Shown in pieces: positions 51,244 to 62,663 of a DNA stretch of 64,000 nt. A model generated the notes under the pieces. That model was given only the letters and a program-made list of their open reading frames with translations, made no database searches and had not been told where the DNA came from. The stretch comes from Pomphorhynchus laevis (taxonomy: Eukaryota; Acanthocephala; Palaeacanthocephala; Echinorhynchida; Pomphorhynchidae): the NCBI GenBank assembly GCA_012934845.2, contig WNNJ02001732.1, positions 80,030-144,029 on the forward strand, read 5' to 3'. A program made the position numbers and the translations under genes. Position 1 is the first letter of the stretch; the number at the start of each line of letters is the position of its first letter.

Positions 51244-51495
51244 CTAGAATTTGATTGCCGAATCACTAGATTGACTGTCTTGGTTATTTTTGCTAAATCC
51301 TCGCATCCGATTTTGGCTTTCATATAATTGATCGAAGTTATTAAGGCTTTGTGATTTACGTAGGCTTCTGCGATTAAGGTCTGTCTTTTCAATATTGTCA
51401 ATATTATTGCCACACCAAGTTGAGCGCTTTGTCTGTATGGTCGATCCTCCCTTGTAAGTGAGTGAATCTCGATTATAGTCAGGAAATGATGACAC
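51244..51495 (-). CDS. Candidate terminal exon of minus-strand host gene
   Basis: The frame opens directly at a splice acceptor (TAATTAG before 51495) and runs 83 codons to a stop: VSSFPDYNRDSLTYKGG, IQTKRSTWCGNN, RRSLRKSQSLNNFDQL and SSDSAIKF. It has no ATG at its start. It is rich in Ser, Asn, Arg and Gln, with a basic SLRKSQSLNN stretch, and looks like a disordered C-terminal tail. It is in phase 0 like the candidate exons upstream on the same strand (53.7-58.0 kb), so it may be their last exon. No family recognised. Confidence 0.45.
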   Translation of the reverse strand: MSSFPDYNRDSLTYKGGSTIQTKRSTWCGNNIDNIEKTDLNRRSLRKSQSLNNFDQLYESQNRMRGFSKNNQDSQSSDSAIKF

Positions 51496-51539
51496 CTAAT
51501 TACAAGACGGAGTTTATCTGTAAGATAAATATCTGCAAT

Positions 51540-51765
51540 CTTGATATTTATATATCTTAAGATATTTAAGATATATCTATATTATTATATAGTATATATA
51601 TATGCTATATATAATATATAGTATAATATATTATCTATAATATACTATATATTATAATATATTAATAATATTAAGATAATATTAAGATATTATCTTGATA
51701 ATATCTTAGTTATTTAAGATATTTAAATATCTTAAGATATTTAAATATCTTAAGATATTATATGT
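51540..51765. repeat. AT palindrome cluster
   Basis: Repeated ATCTTAAGATATTTAAAT-type palindromes and TA runs; strongly self-complementary. Confidence 0.75.
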
Positions 51766-52184
51766 GATCTTGTGTGTTGGTGTATATAAAAATATACTCA
51801 TTTGTATATGAATAAATTAGATAAATTTTATAAATTCATTGAAATTTTATAAAATTTCTGCCATTTTCAGGTATGAGGAAAATAATTTTATTTGTTCAAC
51901 CGATTTATTTATAGAGAATAAAATCGTAGATTATATAAACTTTATCATATATATGTTTGCATTTTGAAGAAAACAGAGACTCTTAAAAATGTAAATGAAA
52001 CATATGTTGATTTAGACATGATTTAAGGTATCATCTACATACGTGCTTTTAATTCAATTCGTAATAGTTATTATTTACCGCTATTATTTGATGAAATACA
52101 AACCATTAGTTCGAGAATGAAAATAAAATTTATATTTACTAAATTTTTAAACAGTGAATTTAATTAAATTATGTAAAGTAATTC

Positions 52185-52940
52185 TGCTTCCAACTGTATT
52201 GCATCAATTCTCAACAATCTTTCTTCTCTTCGTCTTACTCTGAATCCTAATAAATCCAAAATAATGTGGATCCTTCCTTGACGCTTCGGCGTAGAACCTC
52301 CATCCGTATAATTAAATTTTACAATTCTTCCTATCGTTGACAATCTTGTTTTCTTAGGCTTCCATTTCGACCACAGACTTTCACTTAAACCTTTCGTTAT
52401 CGATAAAGTACGCTCATGCACCTTAATTCTCCACAACCTCTGTCAAAACTTGATCTTGTCAAGTTTCGACAAAATCAAATTCAATAAATTCTCTCCTTTT
52501 TTCTAGACTCGATTATTGTCTTAGTTTATTTTCCAACTCACCTAACTCCACTCTTCTTCCCCTACAACGCATCGTCAACGCAGCCGTCCGAATTCTCCTC
52601 CATTTTCGTCGTTTTGATCATACATCCTACCATCTTGCTTCTCTCGATTTGCCTACAATTTATTGTCGTGTTCAAATTCGTCTTCTTCTCGTTGCTTTCC
52701 GCCTTGTAACTCTTCATACCCCTTCATTTCTCAACCTTCCTTTTCTTGATAATTCTCGTCCTGTTTACTGTTCCTTGCGTTCCTGTAATTCCATTTTTTT
52801 ACATGTCCCAAACTACTCTACCTCCTTTGGACTCCGCTCCTTCCTGGTAACTGCTCCTCTATCGTGGAATCAACTTGCCCATTCATATACGACAACCAAC
52901 TTCTCTGCATTGCTTCAAACGCCAAATCCGATCCTATTGG
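52185..52940 (+). mobile_element. L2-like LINE fragment, 3' end cut off
   Basis: The plus strand shows the region after the catalytic site (PYN, FYNSS-type phrases), then FRRFDHTSYHLASLDL, YCRVQIRLLLVAFRL and APLSWNQLAHSYTTTNF. Homology stops at AAATCCGATCC (52936), before the natural 3' end, where a possible host exon sequence starts. Confidence 0.7.
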
Positions 52941-53113
52941 TAATGCCAAGTTTTCAGCGCTTCCAGCCGGTAAAGCATCGGATGTTGTCTCTACGGAGTG
53001 TCCATCAGCATGGTCAGGAATTATGATTGTCGAAATGTCATCACCTTTATCAATCGTCCATCCGATGAGATCACCAATCGAAATATCTTTTGATCCATCA
53101 GGTTTCTTATATA
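52937..53113 (-). pseudogene. Lipoyl-domain fragment resembling PDHX/E2
   Basis: On the minus strand, after an acceptor-like TATATAAG, the frame reads KKPDGSKDISIGDLIGW, TIDKGDDISTIIIPDHA and then a polar linker. The end of lipoyl domains in the pyruvate dehydrogenase E3-binding protein and E2 has the same wording (DGSK-x-I-x-G-x-LIG-x-x-V-x-x-GED). The lipoylated lysine region would lie in an upstream exon. The frame runs straight into an L2-like LINE at 52936, with no donor site, so this piece is truncated. A broken exon or gene fragment is the best reading. Confidence 0.45.
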
Positions 53114-53224
53114 TTAATAAATGAACAAATAGCTTGTAAGACGTGATTGTCAGCAATGCCATTTAATACGAAAAAAACTAACAAAATATCTATTAAAATT
53201 GTTATTTGGTTATAAACTGAAACA

Positions 53225-53450
53225 TCATTAACGCCTCGGCTTAGATCCTCCCTCCGTATCATTAAATTCTACAATTCTTCCTATCATTGGCAATCTCGTT
53301 TTCTTAGGCTTCTATTTCGACAACCGACTTTCACTTAAACCTTTCGTTAGAGATAAAGTACGCTCATCTACCTTGGTTCTCCGCAACCTCCGTCGAATTT
53401 ATAGATTGAATTCTTCCTCCTTATCTCAAGACTTGGTTACTGTCTGAATG
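53225..53450 (+). mobile_element. L2-like LINE internal fragment
   Basis: Matches 52285-52480 and the corresponding part of the 48-50 kb element (TTTCACTTAAACCTTTCGTTA). It has neither end. Confidence 0.65.
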
Positions 53451-53705
53451 TAATGTAAAGTTTGTAATGTTTGTAATGTAAAGTTCGTTCAAACACAAAT
53501 TTCTAATAGATACATTTCTAATAGGATATTTCAACTTAAGAATAAATAATACACATTTATGAATAAATAAAACACATCTACAAATAATTTACTCTTAGCC
53601 AACTTTTATTTTACTAATCAATCGCAATGAGATTGATTAATGTTAATTGAAATGCCATTAAATAATTTTAATTAAAAAAATAATGTTTTAAAACCTTGAA
53701 CAAAC

Positions 53706-53798
53706 CTTGTTTTGTTTTACTTTCCTCACAGTCGAAATATGATCGCCGAATTTATAATATTGCAGTTTTGTTTTTGCAAATCTTTTAAGAGATTCTTG
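53706..53798 (-). CDS. Candidate host exon (31 codons)
   Basis: Acceptor GAGTCAG before 53798, donor GTTTGT after 53706. Phase 0 at both ends, encoding QESLKRFAKTKLQYYKF and GDHISTVRKVKQNK. Basic and helical. It lies in a series of minus-strand candidate exons; see 57893-57961. Confidence 0.4.
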
Positions 53799-53861
53799 CT
53801 GACTCATTATGCTGAAGTTTATGCCTCAACCCACCTGGCATGATTTTGGGATTAACGGATC

Positions 53862-54062
53862 ATGATGTGGTTCCTTGGAAAATTCACAGGATTAAAGATC
53901 AATTTGGAGAGCGTCGAAGTTGATGCAAGTTTATGCTATGATATAAATATGACTTATCCATCGAATATCCTCTGTTTGATAGTCGTTGCAATAGATCTAG
54001 CATTTTTATCTTTGGCTGGCACTAGGTTATGTCACCATACCTTAGAGTTTAAGAAATACTGA
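53862..54062 (+). other. Short frame with a LINE-like phrase
   Basis: The phrase GKFTGLKINLESVEV resembles the 'GL-x-IN-x-x-K' step after the RT catalytic site of LINEs, but nothing else around it supports an element. Chance is likely. Confidence 0.2.
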
Positions 54063-54383
54063 ATAACAACAGCTTGATCTCGATTGGCAAACAAGTGCGG
54101 TCGTAATTAGGTATATACAACATCTATATACGTTTTATGCTTTCTCGTTGTTGATGTAGATTCTAATTATGTAATTTTTGGTACCGACAATTTCATGATT
54201 TTTGTATTTAAAATGCAAAAAATATAATTTTTTTTATTTTATTTAATTTGAATAGATAAGAAATATATATATTTTTATATATTTTTTAATCTTATATTTT
54301 TAAAGTTATGATGGTAACTTTTATTTTATTTTTTTTATTCCTCAAATCAGAATGAATATTGAATAAAATTTATGTAATCGTAC

Positions 54384-54467
54384 CTCATTATCTTGTTTTC
54401 TACTTTTAACCATTATCTTTTTTCGAATTCTTTCAGGTAGATACTCGGCAATGTCGTTTGCAGAAAT
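54384..54467 (-). CDS. Candidate host exon (28 codons)
   Basis: Acceptor AACGCAG before 54467 and donor GTACGA after GAG at 54384. Exactly 84 nt in phase 0, encoding ISANDIAEYLPERIRK, then KIMVKSRKQDNE. The other two phases contain stops. Unknown family. Confidence 0.45.
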
Positions 54468-54521
54468 CTGCGTTAGATATTTAATTTAATTAATCTAGTC
54501 TGTTAATACTGACCAACTTAC

Positions 54522-54575
54522 AATTGGATTCATGTAGGATATCAACTTGTTCATCTTTTTTCCGATGTAATAAAA
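54522..54575 (-). CDS. Candidate host exon (18 codons)
   Basis: Acceptor TTTTTTAG, donor GTAAGT after AATT. 54 nt. In phase 0 it encodes FYYIGKKMNKLISYMNPI; a second phase (LLHRKKDEQVDILHESN) is also open, so the frame is set only by the neighbouring exons. Confidence 0.35.
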
Positions 54576-54799
54576 CTAAAAAACAAGATATTGTTCAACT
54601 TTACAATTATTATCTAAAAATAATATAAAATAATTTCTTTTGCTGAAGAAATTTTAAATACACTTTTGAATACATACTACAGAAGCAACAATTTACTTTT
54701 CATTCACATAACCGATAGCAAAAACATCTTTTATTAGTAATGCGAAGCTTTCGTAAATAATTCTTACATTATTTTTTGTTCAGCTGTGACTGTTATTTT

Positions 54800-55060
54800 C
54801 GTTCAACTTTTAGAATTTTCCTCTAATAGTTTTGCAGCTAGCTCAATACCTTTGTTTGTGGGCACATCAGAGAACACTGAAACGACGTCAAAACTAATCA
54901 TCGTTTTACCCTTTGCATTATAGTTACGGATCATTTGAGAGAAATGAATTCCATCTTTAACGTGGAAAAAATCGGATATATCTAATAATGATTTGATTTT
55001 CCTCTCCACTATTTTTGATATGGTATATGAATATACCATATATGACGCAATATTAGGTCT
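54800..55060 (-). mobile_element. Penelope-like element fragment (second lineage)
   Basis: The frame reads SKIVERKIKSLLDIS, FSQMIRNYNAKGKTM and ISFDVVSVFSDVPTNKG, then LAAKLLEE. SFDVVSLF-x-x-VP is the motif A signature of canonical Penelope elements, different from the DFSTLYTN of PX. Only this part of the RT remains. Confidence 0.65.
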
Positions 55061-56158
55061 TCACAATGTTCTTTTTATGAATTTTTGCGAGTACATACAT
55101 GTGTATTTTGACTCTTTTTAAAAAAAGAAACGTCTCGGTTTCAATTTCTTCAGTTTGACTACTTAAACCAGACTTCATTTAGGTCAAACTGAAGACCGGG
55201 AAACCCGAAATGCTTTTGAATAAAGTTCAAAAGCTGTATTCTATGCGGATTATCCTTTTTCTAATCAGTGGAAGCAGGTATTTCTGAAAATGCAATATAC
55301 TTTTACTTTTGAGTAAGTTTCCTGTCTTGCTAATCCTAGTTCTCTTATCTTGAACTCTTAGTCACCACAAAATGAACATCCGCAGATAATAGTTTTTATA
55401 TTTCCCGCAAGATTGCTACTTCCATTATCTCAGTGTGTTTGTTGTATCCTGTGAATTATTAGAAAGCCTAAAAAGTTTTGATAGTTATGTTATTATCTCC
55501 TAAATAAGCTATGAGACCCACATTTTCTAGAAAGATCGTTCCTGTTGCGCTAAATACTATAATAAAATCTGTAAACTTATATTGGACGCATACTTCTCAT
55601 AGTAACTTATAATATATAGTGGTGTTGGAGGTTATAACCCTTAAAAATTTCAGCGTTCTGTGATTATACGGGCAACCAAATGTATAATCATCTCTGGACT
55701 GTTAGAACATCTATCCAGTTGCACTACCTTTTTGTCTGAAATCTAATGAAATCAATCCATCTGATACGTTATAAAATTTGTGCCGTGACATTTTTCCTGA
55801 ATTTTTTCTAATATTTTATAATTATTAAATTAATCTTTATTTAGTATAATTTATGTAAATAGATTAATTATTAAAGTAGTATTATAATGTGTTTTGTATT
55901 TTTAAAAAGTAAGCACAATTTCCAATACGGACCGTGAAAAATCTTGATTTTTTTAAAAGATTTGAACAAATATTGAAAAACTACGACAGACTGTAATTAA
56001 ATGATCAAACGAAATAAAAATCAGATGACTAAGCCATTATTTAGATCATTTCATTATTAGATCTTACAAATTCAAGTTTATTGTTTATTCATAAAAATTG
56101 TTAAGATACTTATATTTGATACAATCGTGTTAACGAAGATGACACAGTTTTCATTTAC
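55061..56158. other. No gene seen (probable intron)
   Basis: AT-rich. Near 55135-55210 two segments with GTTTGAC and GTCAAACTGAAG can pair, a small hairpin only. Confidence 0.35.
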
Positions 56159-56224
56159 CTTAAAATCCGTTTCATAATGCGATGCCATTTCATCAGTTTC
56201 TGATTTTTTCTCGATCTTTTCCAT
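56159..56224 (-). CDS. Candidate host exon (22 codons)
   Basis: Acceptor TTAAACAG before 56224 and donor GTAAATG after AAG at 56159. 66 nt in phase 0 encoding MEKIEKKSETDEMASHYE and TDFK, a charged coiled-coil-like sequence. Clean splice sites on both sides. Confidence 0.45.
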
Positions 56225-56392
56225 CTGTTTAATAGATAAATGCTCTCATATTATTTTTAGCAATTTACAATGTCTGATTATTTTTTAGATTATTATTTTT
56301 GATTACAATTTAGTTAAAATTAAAATTATGCATTTAAATTAAAATATTTAATGTGATAATTAAATATTTAATAATTAAATATTAAATATTTA

Positions 56393-56425
56393 GTTAATGT
56401 GGCTTTAAATTAAAGCCACATTAAC
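56393..56425. repeat. 33-bp palindrome
   Basis: Two 16-bp arms (GTTAATGTGGCTTTAA and its complement) around a single A. Confidence 0.8.
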
Positions 56426-56487
56426 AGATATTTAATTTATTTAAAACAAACCGATTTTTTTAATTTCAATTTTGAATTTCGAAGTAT

Positions 56488-56651
56488 GATCAGCAAACAC
56501 TAATTGCCAATTGAATCACTAATAATAACTAACGTTTATTCTTATTGTTTCGCTTACCATCAGAATAAACGTTAGATGAACAATTTGTAGGTTGTCTGAT
56601 GCTGCAAACATAAATTAGTGAAATATAAAAATAAATTAGTGTTTGCTGATC
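56488..56651. mobile_element. MITE-like foldback, 164 bp
   Basis: Perfect 18-bp terminal inverted repeats GATCAGCAAACACTAATT (56488-56505 and 56634-56651). A second internal inverted pair CTAACGTTTATTCT / AGAATAAACGTTAG lies inside. No coding capacity. The superfamily is not determined. Confidence 0.7.
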
Positions 56652-56854
56652 CTGCTTAAATAAATTACATAAATTAAAAATACATAAATAATTAATAATT
56701 AATTACATAAATTATAAAACTAAGCTCATTTTAAATAAATTACATGTGGATTTTATTTTAATGTTTATTGTATCATTTTAATTTTATCAATTATTTATAA
56801 TTATTTATCATTTAATTATATCAATTTTATTTAACAATATTTTTTAATTTATAA

Positions 56855-56885
56855 TATAAAATGCGTAGACTCAGTTAGCTGATAT
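56855..56885 (+). mobile_element. PX terminal motif, isolated
   Basis: AATGCGTAGACTCAGTTAGC followed by TGATATGA, the PX 3' terminus without the rest. Confidence 0.5.
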
Positions 56886-57892
56886 GATAATATATAATGT
56901 ATAGTAATGTATAGTTATAATATAACTAATTGATCCTGATCCGAAATTCCAAATTTAAACAATAAATCAAGATCCGTTTAAAAAAAGTTAAAAAACGTTT
57001 ATATTCCAAACACTATATTTATAACATTCTATAAAGTAACTATCATAATTATGACATAATCCCACCGTGGTAGAAGCCATTTAGAATTTGTACCAGATTT
57101 TATTTATTGTCTGAACCATTTCGGTCAGAATCCGTAGTTAGTGTTTACGCATACGACGCCTTTAAAGTCAAGCATATTGAATTAAAGTTCATTTACGCAG
57201 ACGCCTAACCGATATCAGCAGATCGGAAAATATATCATTTGCTTACATATCAAAAGACGAAACATGCATGCGTCGGAATGCATGTTCAATATATCAATAC
57301 TATCAATACTCACAGGCATGTCATGTGAAATACATGCTCTACCTCCGTTTGCATTTTTATTCAAAAAATGAATATTTGCAATTTCTTTGAGGTATAACAG
57401 TAATTATATCGCACATTCTAATGTGGGCGGCACAGTGGTTGAGAACCACTCCTGTAACTATTGCCACATGTAACTTCAATATGTCACAGTATTGAAGCTT
57501 CGATGTGTGTTATAACTCATGGTAGCAGATTGTTAATGAGCATGAAATTATTGTCTAATAACATAATCAACTGAATTAAAAGCAATTGCTCTTAATCTCA
57601 TAAATACCTAGAATTTTCCATTTATTAAATAAAAATTAACTACTTTTTATAAATTAATAAATATTTATAATTAAATAAGTAATAATAGCTAACTTTAATA
57701 ATCAATTATCAAAAATTGATTAAATTACAATCAATAATCTATCATTTCAAATAAAGTTTTCAAATAAAATAATATCTTATAATTATGTAATATATAAGAT
57801 ATTTAACACAAACAGGAAACTTTGTTATTTTAAACTTTTAGATATATATTTATTTTTGAAACAATATAGTTTTGTTTGATTTTTAAACTTAC
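56886..57892. other. No gene seen (probable intron)
   Basis: AT-rich; a less AT-rich stretch at 57060-57550 has no convincing frame or RNA gene. Confidence 0.35.
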
Positions 57893-57961
57893 TGAATGGA
57901 AATCTGTATGCTTTCTCTCTAATGTCAAATAGCCTTTCAAACTGATATCATATTCTAAAGC
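57893..57961 (-). CDS. Candidate host exon (23 codons)
   Basis: Acceptor TGTTGGCAG before 57961, donor GTAAGT after TCA at 57893. 69 nt, phase 0, encoding ALEYDISLKGYLTLERK and HTDFHS; the other phases have stops. With 56159-56224, 54522-54575, 54384-54467, 53706-53798 and the terminal frame at 51244-51495 it would make a minus-strand gene for a charged, largely helical protein. All junctions are phase 0. I do not recognise the protein, and exons may be missing between these. Confidence 0.45.
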
Positions 57962-58789
57962 CTGCCAACAGAATCAGAGCTTATCGGATTAAATAAAACA
58001 TGTCAATAAACATACTATTTTAACGGTTTTTCTATTGATCAGTGTAACGTGTGATGATCGATTTATGGGCGGCTAGAATATTAAACCAAAAATAAAATAA
58101 TTCTTTATAACGATATATCTATCATGAAATATTAACTTTTGCAAAACTTGTGGATATCCTTAAATTAATGCATTTTGGTTTTTCGTAATGTGACTGTATT
58201 TTTTTAATCAATAAATTAAATTAAATAAATTAAAATTAATTTAATTAATGAAAATAAACGTTTTGCGATATTAATTCTATTTTTTGTTCTAATTTCATTT
58301 AAAAAATATTTTCTTCCCCGTAAAATTTATATTTTTTCTCTCATGAATCAGTTACCACATGATTCACGGGAGGGGGAACATCAACGTCCTCTTCCCTGAA
58401 TCTCATTATATCTATGAAAGGGAATTGACTGAATGTTGACAGTAGGAACTAATATTAGTCTAATATTTCTGCTGTGCTGTCCCGCAATGCAGTGCAACAA
58501 ATATGTAATGTATATACTACAGTTTAGATTCGTTATTGAACTGAGTTTTTCTGATATATCTGTTCGTCATAACAATAATAAAAACATTTGGTATATATAA
58601 GGCACTACTTTGCGACGACATTTTTTATTTTCGAGATTTCAACTTCTTTCAATCTCCTTCAGGCCAAGGACATTTTATTTCGTATATGCATTTTCTCTCT
58701 CGTATTGATAATTTTATATTGTGCATTTCATAACGACATCAATAAGGAAGAGAGGTTGGTAAGACGAATTCGTAAAACATGATTTTTTT
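57962..58789. other. No gene seen
   Basis: AT-rich. The plus frame 58588-58782 is short and without a recognised feature. Confidence 0.35.
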
Positions 58790-59395
58790 TGCGTGGCCAA
58801 TGCGTTCCGGCGCACGCTTACATGACCACGAAAAAAAAACAAAAATCTAAGTAATGTGTCAAGAAGGTGGGATCGGAAGAGGTATTTGAATGTGATAGAG
58901 GAGGGTACGCGGCGGACGTCGAGAGGGAGCTGCTGATTCCAGGCGAGGGAGCGGCAACGAGGAGCAGCAACGTGGAGTAAGAGGGAATGACAGGAACAAA
59001 GCGATAAAAAGGTGTGCGAGTGTCATCTAAGAAAATGAGGTTGATGAACGATGAGGAGCTGAGAGTGATGAGACAAAAGTGACGATAAGAATGCGGAGTT
59101 TGATGCGGATGTGGATGGTGGGCCAGGAGAGTTGGGCAATATGTGTGGATGTGTGGTCGAAGCGACGGAGACGAAAGAGCACTCGAACGGCGGTGTTGAT
59201 TATTCGTTGTATGGGTAGAATGATGGATTTTGGAGAATTTGCGAAAAGGCTAGGTAGTAATAGATTTTAGGGAAAAGAAGCGATGAAAGAAGAGACATAC
59301 AAGAACGGAAGTCGATAAAGGGGCGGATACGGCGGATGTCACGAAGAATTAAGTTAGACGAGCGGACCTTGTCACGGACGAAGAATAAAGCTCCA
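58790..59395 (-). mobile_element. L2-like LINE 3' part, 5'-truncated
   Basis: Same family as the 11.1-14.7 kb element: the plus strand shows the terminal signature GCGTGGCCAATGCGTTCCGG at 58790 and the reverse complement of the ORF2 C-terminus, which reads VRDKVRSSNLILRDIRR near 59380. Frames are broken. Confidence 0.7.
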
Positions 59396-59439
59396 TGAAA
59401 GTTTTTAAGAAAGCCATAATAAAAGCTTAATACATGACT

Positions 59440-60545
59440 TGTAACTCGGTTCTTGCTGATAAAAGTTTGGACTATTCAAATTACTGACTCATTTAAATAA
59501 TGTGCATGGTAGAGAGGGAGCGGAAGATGAAATGAAGCAAAAGCTGGTACAATTCAATCATAAAAGAACGCTCCGAGTATTTGAATTTATAAATCACGAA
59601 AAAATAAAAAGTTGAAAGTTTCTTATCAAGTTGCGTAACTTCATTGCAAGAGAAAAGGCCTTCTACTGGGAAAACTAATTAAATCTGATGTGCTAAAAAT
59701 GGCACATCTGATCAATGGAAAATCTCAAAGAAATTCTGTTATCAAACGATGATATGATATCAAGAATAATCGAGATGGGCGAGGACGTTTGTTCACAAGA
59801 TGTAAATGAAACCAAAAGCCGTCCAGTATAAGTTAGTTTACAGCTGGATGAATTAACAGATGTCACCAACATGAATAATTTGCTTGTCTTCGTTAGTAGA
59901 ATAAACTTATTATTTTTTAAACAGTAGCAATTGATTACCACAACAACTGACGTTTTTGGATTGTTAAATAATTTCTTCAAAGGTCGATTGGAATAAAATT
60001 GGTTCTATCAACACGGACGGCGCATATATAATGTTAAGGCTTAGTCAAAGATACTGCCTCAGATATTGTTATAATTATGTCTTATTTATCACAAGGCATT
60101 TGCCTCGAAGAAAGTTCTAGCTGCTGTAGTGCAAGTTGTGGATTTTATTTATGTAATTGAGCTTCATCGTAGAATCTTTTAATCATTTTTCTAAGAAGTA
60201 GGAGCGAAACGACAAATACACGATCTGAATTTGTCATTACAAAAATCAAATCAGATTCTGTTTGCAGAGCGTTCAAGTCTTCGTAAATAAGCTACTTCGG
60301 TGACGAATCGTCAAAGGAAATATAACCACTTTCAGATTGTTTGGTGAGAATTTTAGAGCTGCAGATGCTTCAGAGGTTTTTATTTGAAATTAAATTCGCA
60401 CATTATCTTTGTAAGTAACATAACTTCTAGACCGAACAATCGAATTTTGCGAAAATCGAAGACGACGAATTAGTAGATCTCCAGTCAATAAATTTTGCGG
60501 CTAACGAATTACCTGATTTATAGCTTCGATAGATGATTGTGTATC
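59440..60545 (+). mobile_element. hAT transposase relic
   Basis: Plus-strand phrases in shifting frames: SLQLDELTDVTNMNNLLVFV (59833-59892), IDWNKIGSINTDGAYIM (59984-60034; the hAT 'C/NTDGA' catalytic Asp), then a stretch like LHRQALASKK-VVQVVDFI near 60090-60160, and DELVDLQSINFAANELPD near 60455-60510. This order matches hAT transposases of the ZBED5/SCAND3-like type. No terminal repeats seen; many breaks. It is a plain DNA-transposon fossil. Confidence 0.65.
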
Positions 60546-62134
60546 CCCAAAGTAAATCGAATATAGCGCGAATGTATCTATTTTTCAAACAACTGGTCTA
60601 AATAATATAATTTAAATATATTAAATTAATAATTATAATTAATCACTTTGTGATGTTTCATTGCATAAATAGTTCATTTAATAAAATTTCAAAGTGAAAA
60701 TTACAGATTCTAATTTTATAATCAAGCAATACAGTAACACCGTTATCATTATTCATTTATATATTAATGTGAAATGCTTGCAAACGATTATTACAATAAT
60801 TATTATTAAATTATTATTATTATTAAATTATTAATTATTATTTAAATTATTATTTAAAATTACAAAAATTTTAATATTTGTATTAGATTTTAATATACAC
60901 GTATCAATTATTTTATCAATTTATTAGATTTTTACGATGCAAAACCGAGAAAATATGTTTATACAAAATCAAGATTTATATACTAAAATTATAAAGTATT
61001 ATAAAGTATTTTATACTAAAATTATTAAAACTATTTCGATATTAATTGTCAATATAATATCAATACAAAATGTCGATATTTCATAGTTACATATATTATA
61101 AAAATTAAATATATTTTCGTATTTCCTATATGTTTACTAATTTTTATATTGATAGGCATTAATAATATACGTTTTCAATATTGAATATTGAAAATAATAG
61201 AATATATCGATACCCTTAACAAAGCAATGCTCTTTATGATTTGACAAAGATTAATGGCGAGATTTTGATTTGCAATGATAAACTCAAGATGATTCGATCT
61301 GTATTGCATACCTAAATAGAATATTAGTTTAGAAAATCGACCAAAATATATCTACGATTGAAATTACTTTACAATTAAAATTGATTTTAAAAACAAAAAA
61401 TAGTAAATCGATAATTGAATCAATCACGTGTGAATTATTTGAATTTGCATTTATAAAACACAATTTTTGGTTTACTTAAATATGTATTAAATATGCTTAT
61501 ATTGAACGACGGTAATAACATTTTATTAAACTTGCATACAGACCATATTTCTTAACAAATTGCAAATAATGAAAAGTTCACTTATGTGGCGAGCAAATCT
61601 TGATGAATAGCAGCATAGATACTATTTTAGTCACAATATCATTAACTGCTAGGACTTACTTATCTATGCCAAGAGTTTTGATCAATTCCGCAGTTTATAA
61701 TGTGCTAGTAACTTTTTCGCACATGACGAAATTACTAACAGCATTCGACGGATTTATACTTTATTTTTATCTAGACAGAATACATTCTCTTTATTACAAT
61801 TGCACATATATGAATTTTGTAAGTTATTTCATATTTTGTGTAAATGCCAAAATATGAAATTATAATAATTAATAATAAAGAATGTACTAAAAAATGAAAT
61901 TATAAAGAATTAAAACCTTTTAAAACCTATTATCTAATTGTATTGAGTTAATATATAGATTTATAAATTTTTTGAATTGATCATGCAAACAGGCCACTTA
62001 CATACAAGTAGATAGAAAAATAATGTGACTGAATTTCACACCACGTCGTTACTGTTGAACTATGAAAAGTTCAAATCTCAATGCTAGCTTAGCTAGAGCA
62101 CTGATATATAAATATATATCAATATATCAATATA

Positions 62135-62136
<2 letters not shown>
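60546..62136. other. Mostly AT-rich; possible exon on minus strand near 61215-61315
   Basis: On the minus strand, after an acceptor-like TTCTATTTAG near 61312, a frame reads QYRSNHLEFIIANQNL and AINLCQIIKSIALLR. Weak evidence. The plus frame 61600-61857 has no recognised domain. Confidence 0.2.

Positions 62137-62184
<48 letters not shown>
62137..62184. repeat. (TA)n microsatellite
   Basis: A TA run directly bordering the first ribozyme unit. Confidence 0.9.
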
Positions 62185-62189
<5 letters not shown>

Positions 62190-62263
62190 GGTTTGATTCA
62201 ACCAGGACTGTCTATTTCACCTATCTGCTTTTCTCTATATATAGAGAATTTCATGCTTCTAAA

Positions 62264-62312
62264 CTGCAAGACGGCGTACCGTTTCGGCTTTGAGAAGCCT
62301 CATCAGTTGCAG
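62264..62312 (-). ncRNA. Hammerhead ribozyme, unit 1, canonical core
   Basis: Minus strand: CTGCAA (stem I), CTGATGA, GGCTT-CTCA-AAGCC (stem II), GAAA, CGG-TACG-CCG (stem III), TC with cleavage after GTC, then TTGCAG closing stem I over 6 bp. All core residues are canonical and all three stems pair perfectly. Confidence 0.8.
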
Positions 62313-62614
62313 CAATACAGTGTGTACACATGAAAAACATACTATATAAAGATTAAAGCAGAAAGAATTCACTATATGCTAATTGCATGACGTAGCTTGC
62401 GCTTTCGAAGTCAATGTAATGCAGTGAATTCTTTTCAGTGTAATAGACATCAGCGGGATCACTAAATAACCAATATCATATATTACAATAGAAAAAGCAC
62501 CGCCGCCTGGGATCCTCGCAGGACCAATAAATAAATTAAAGGTTTGATTCAACCAGGACTGTCTATTTCACCTATCTGCTTTTCTCTATATATAGAGAAT
62601 TTTATGCTTCTACA

Positions 62615-62663
62615 CTGCCAAACGGCGTACCGTTTCGGCTTTGAGAAGCCTCATAAGTTGCAG
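62615..62663 (-). ncRNA. Hammerhead, unit 2, mutated
   Basis: The core reads CTTATGA, and the cleavage triplet is GTT followed by TGGCAG, so stem I is also weakened. Probably inactive. Confidence 0.75.

Noticed and set aside
52164-52436. 90-codon minus-strand frame
   Set aside because: Antisense shadow of an L2-like LINE fragment.
59693-59980. 95-codon minus-strand frame
   Set aside because: Antisense shadow of the hAT transposase relic.
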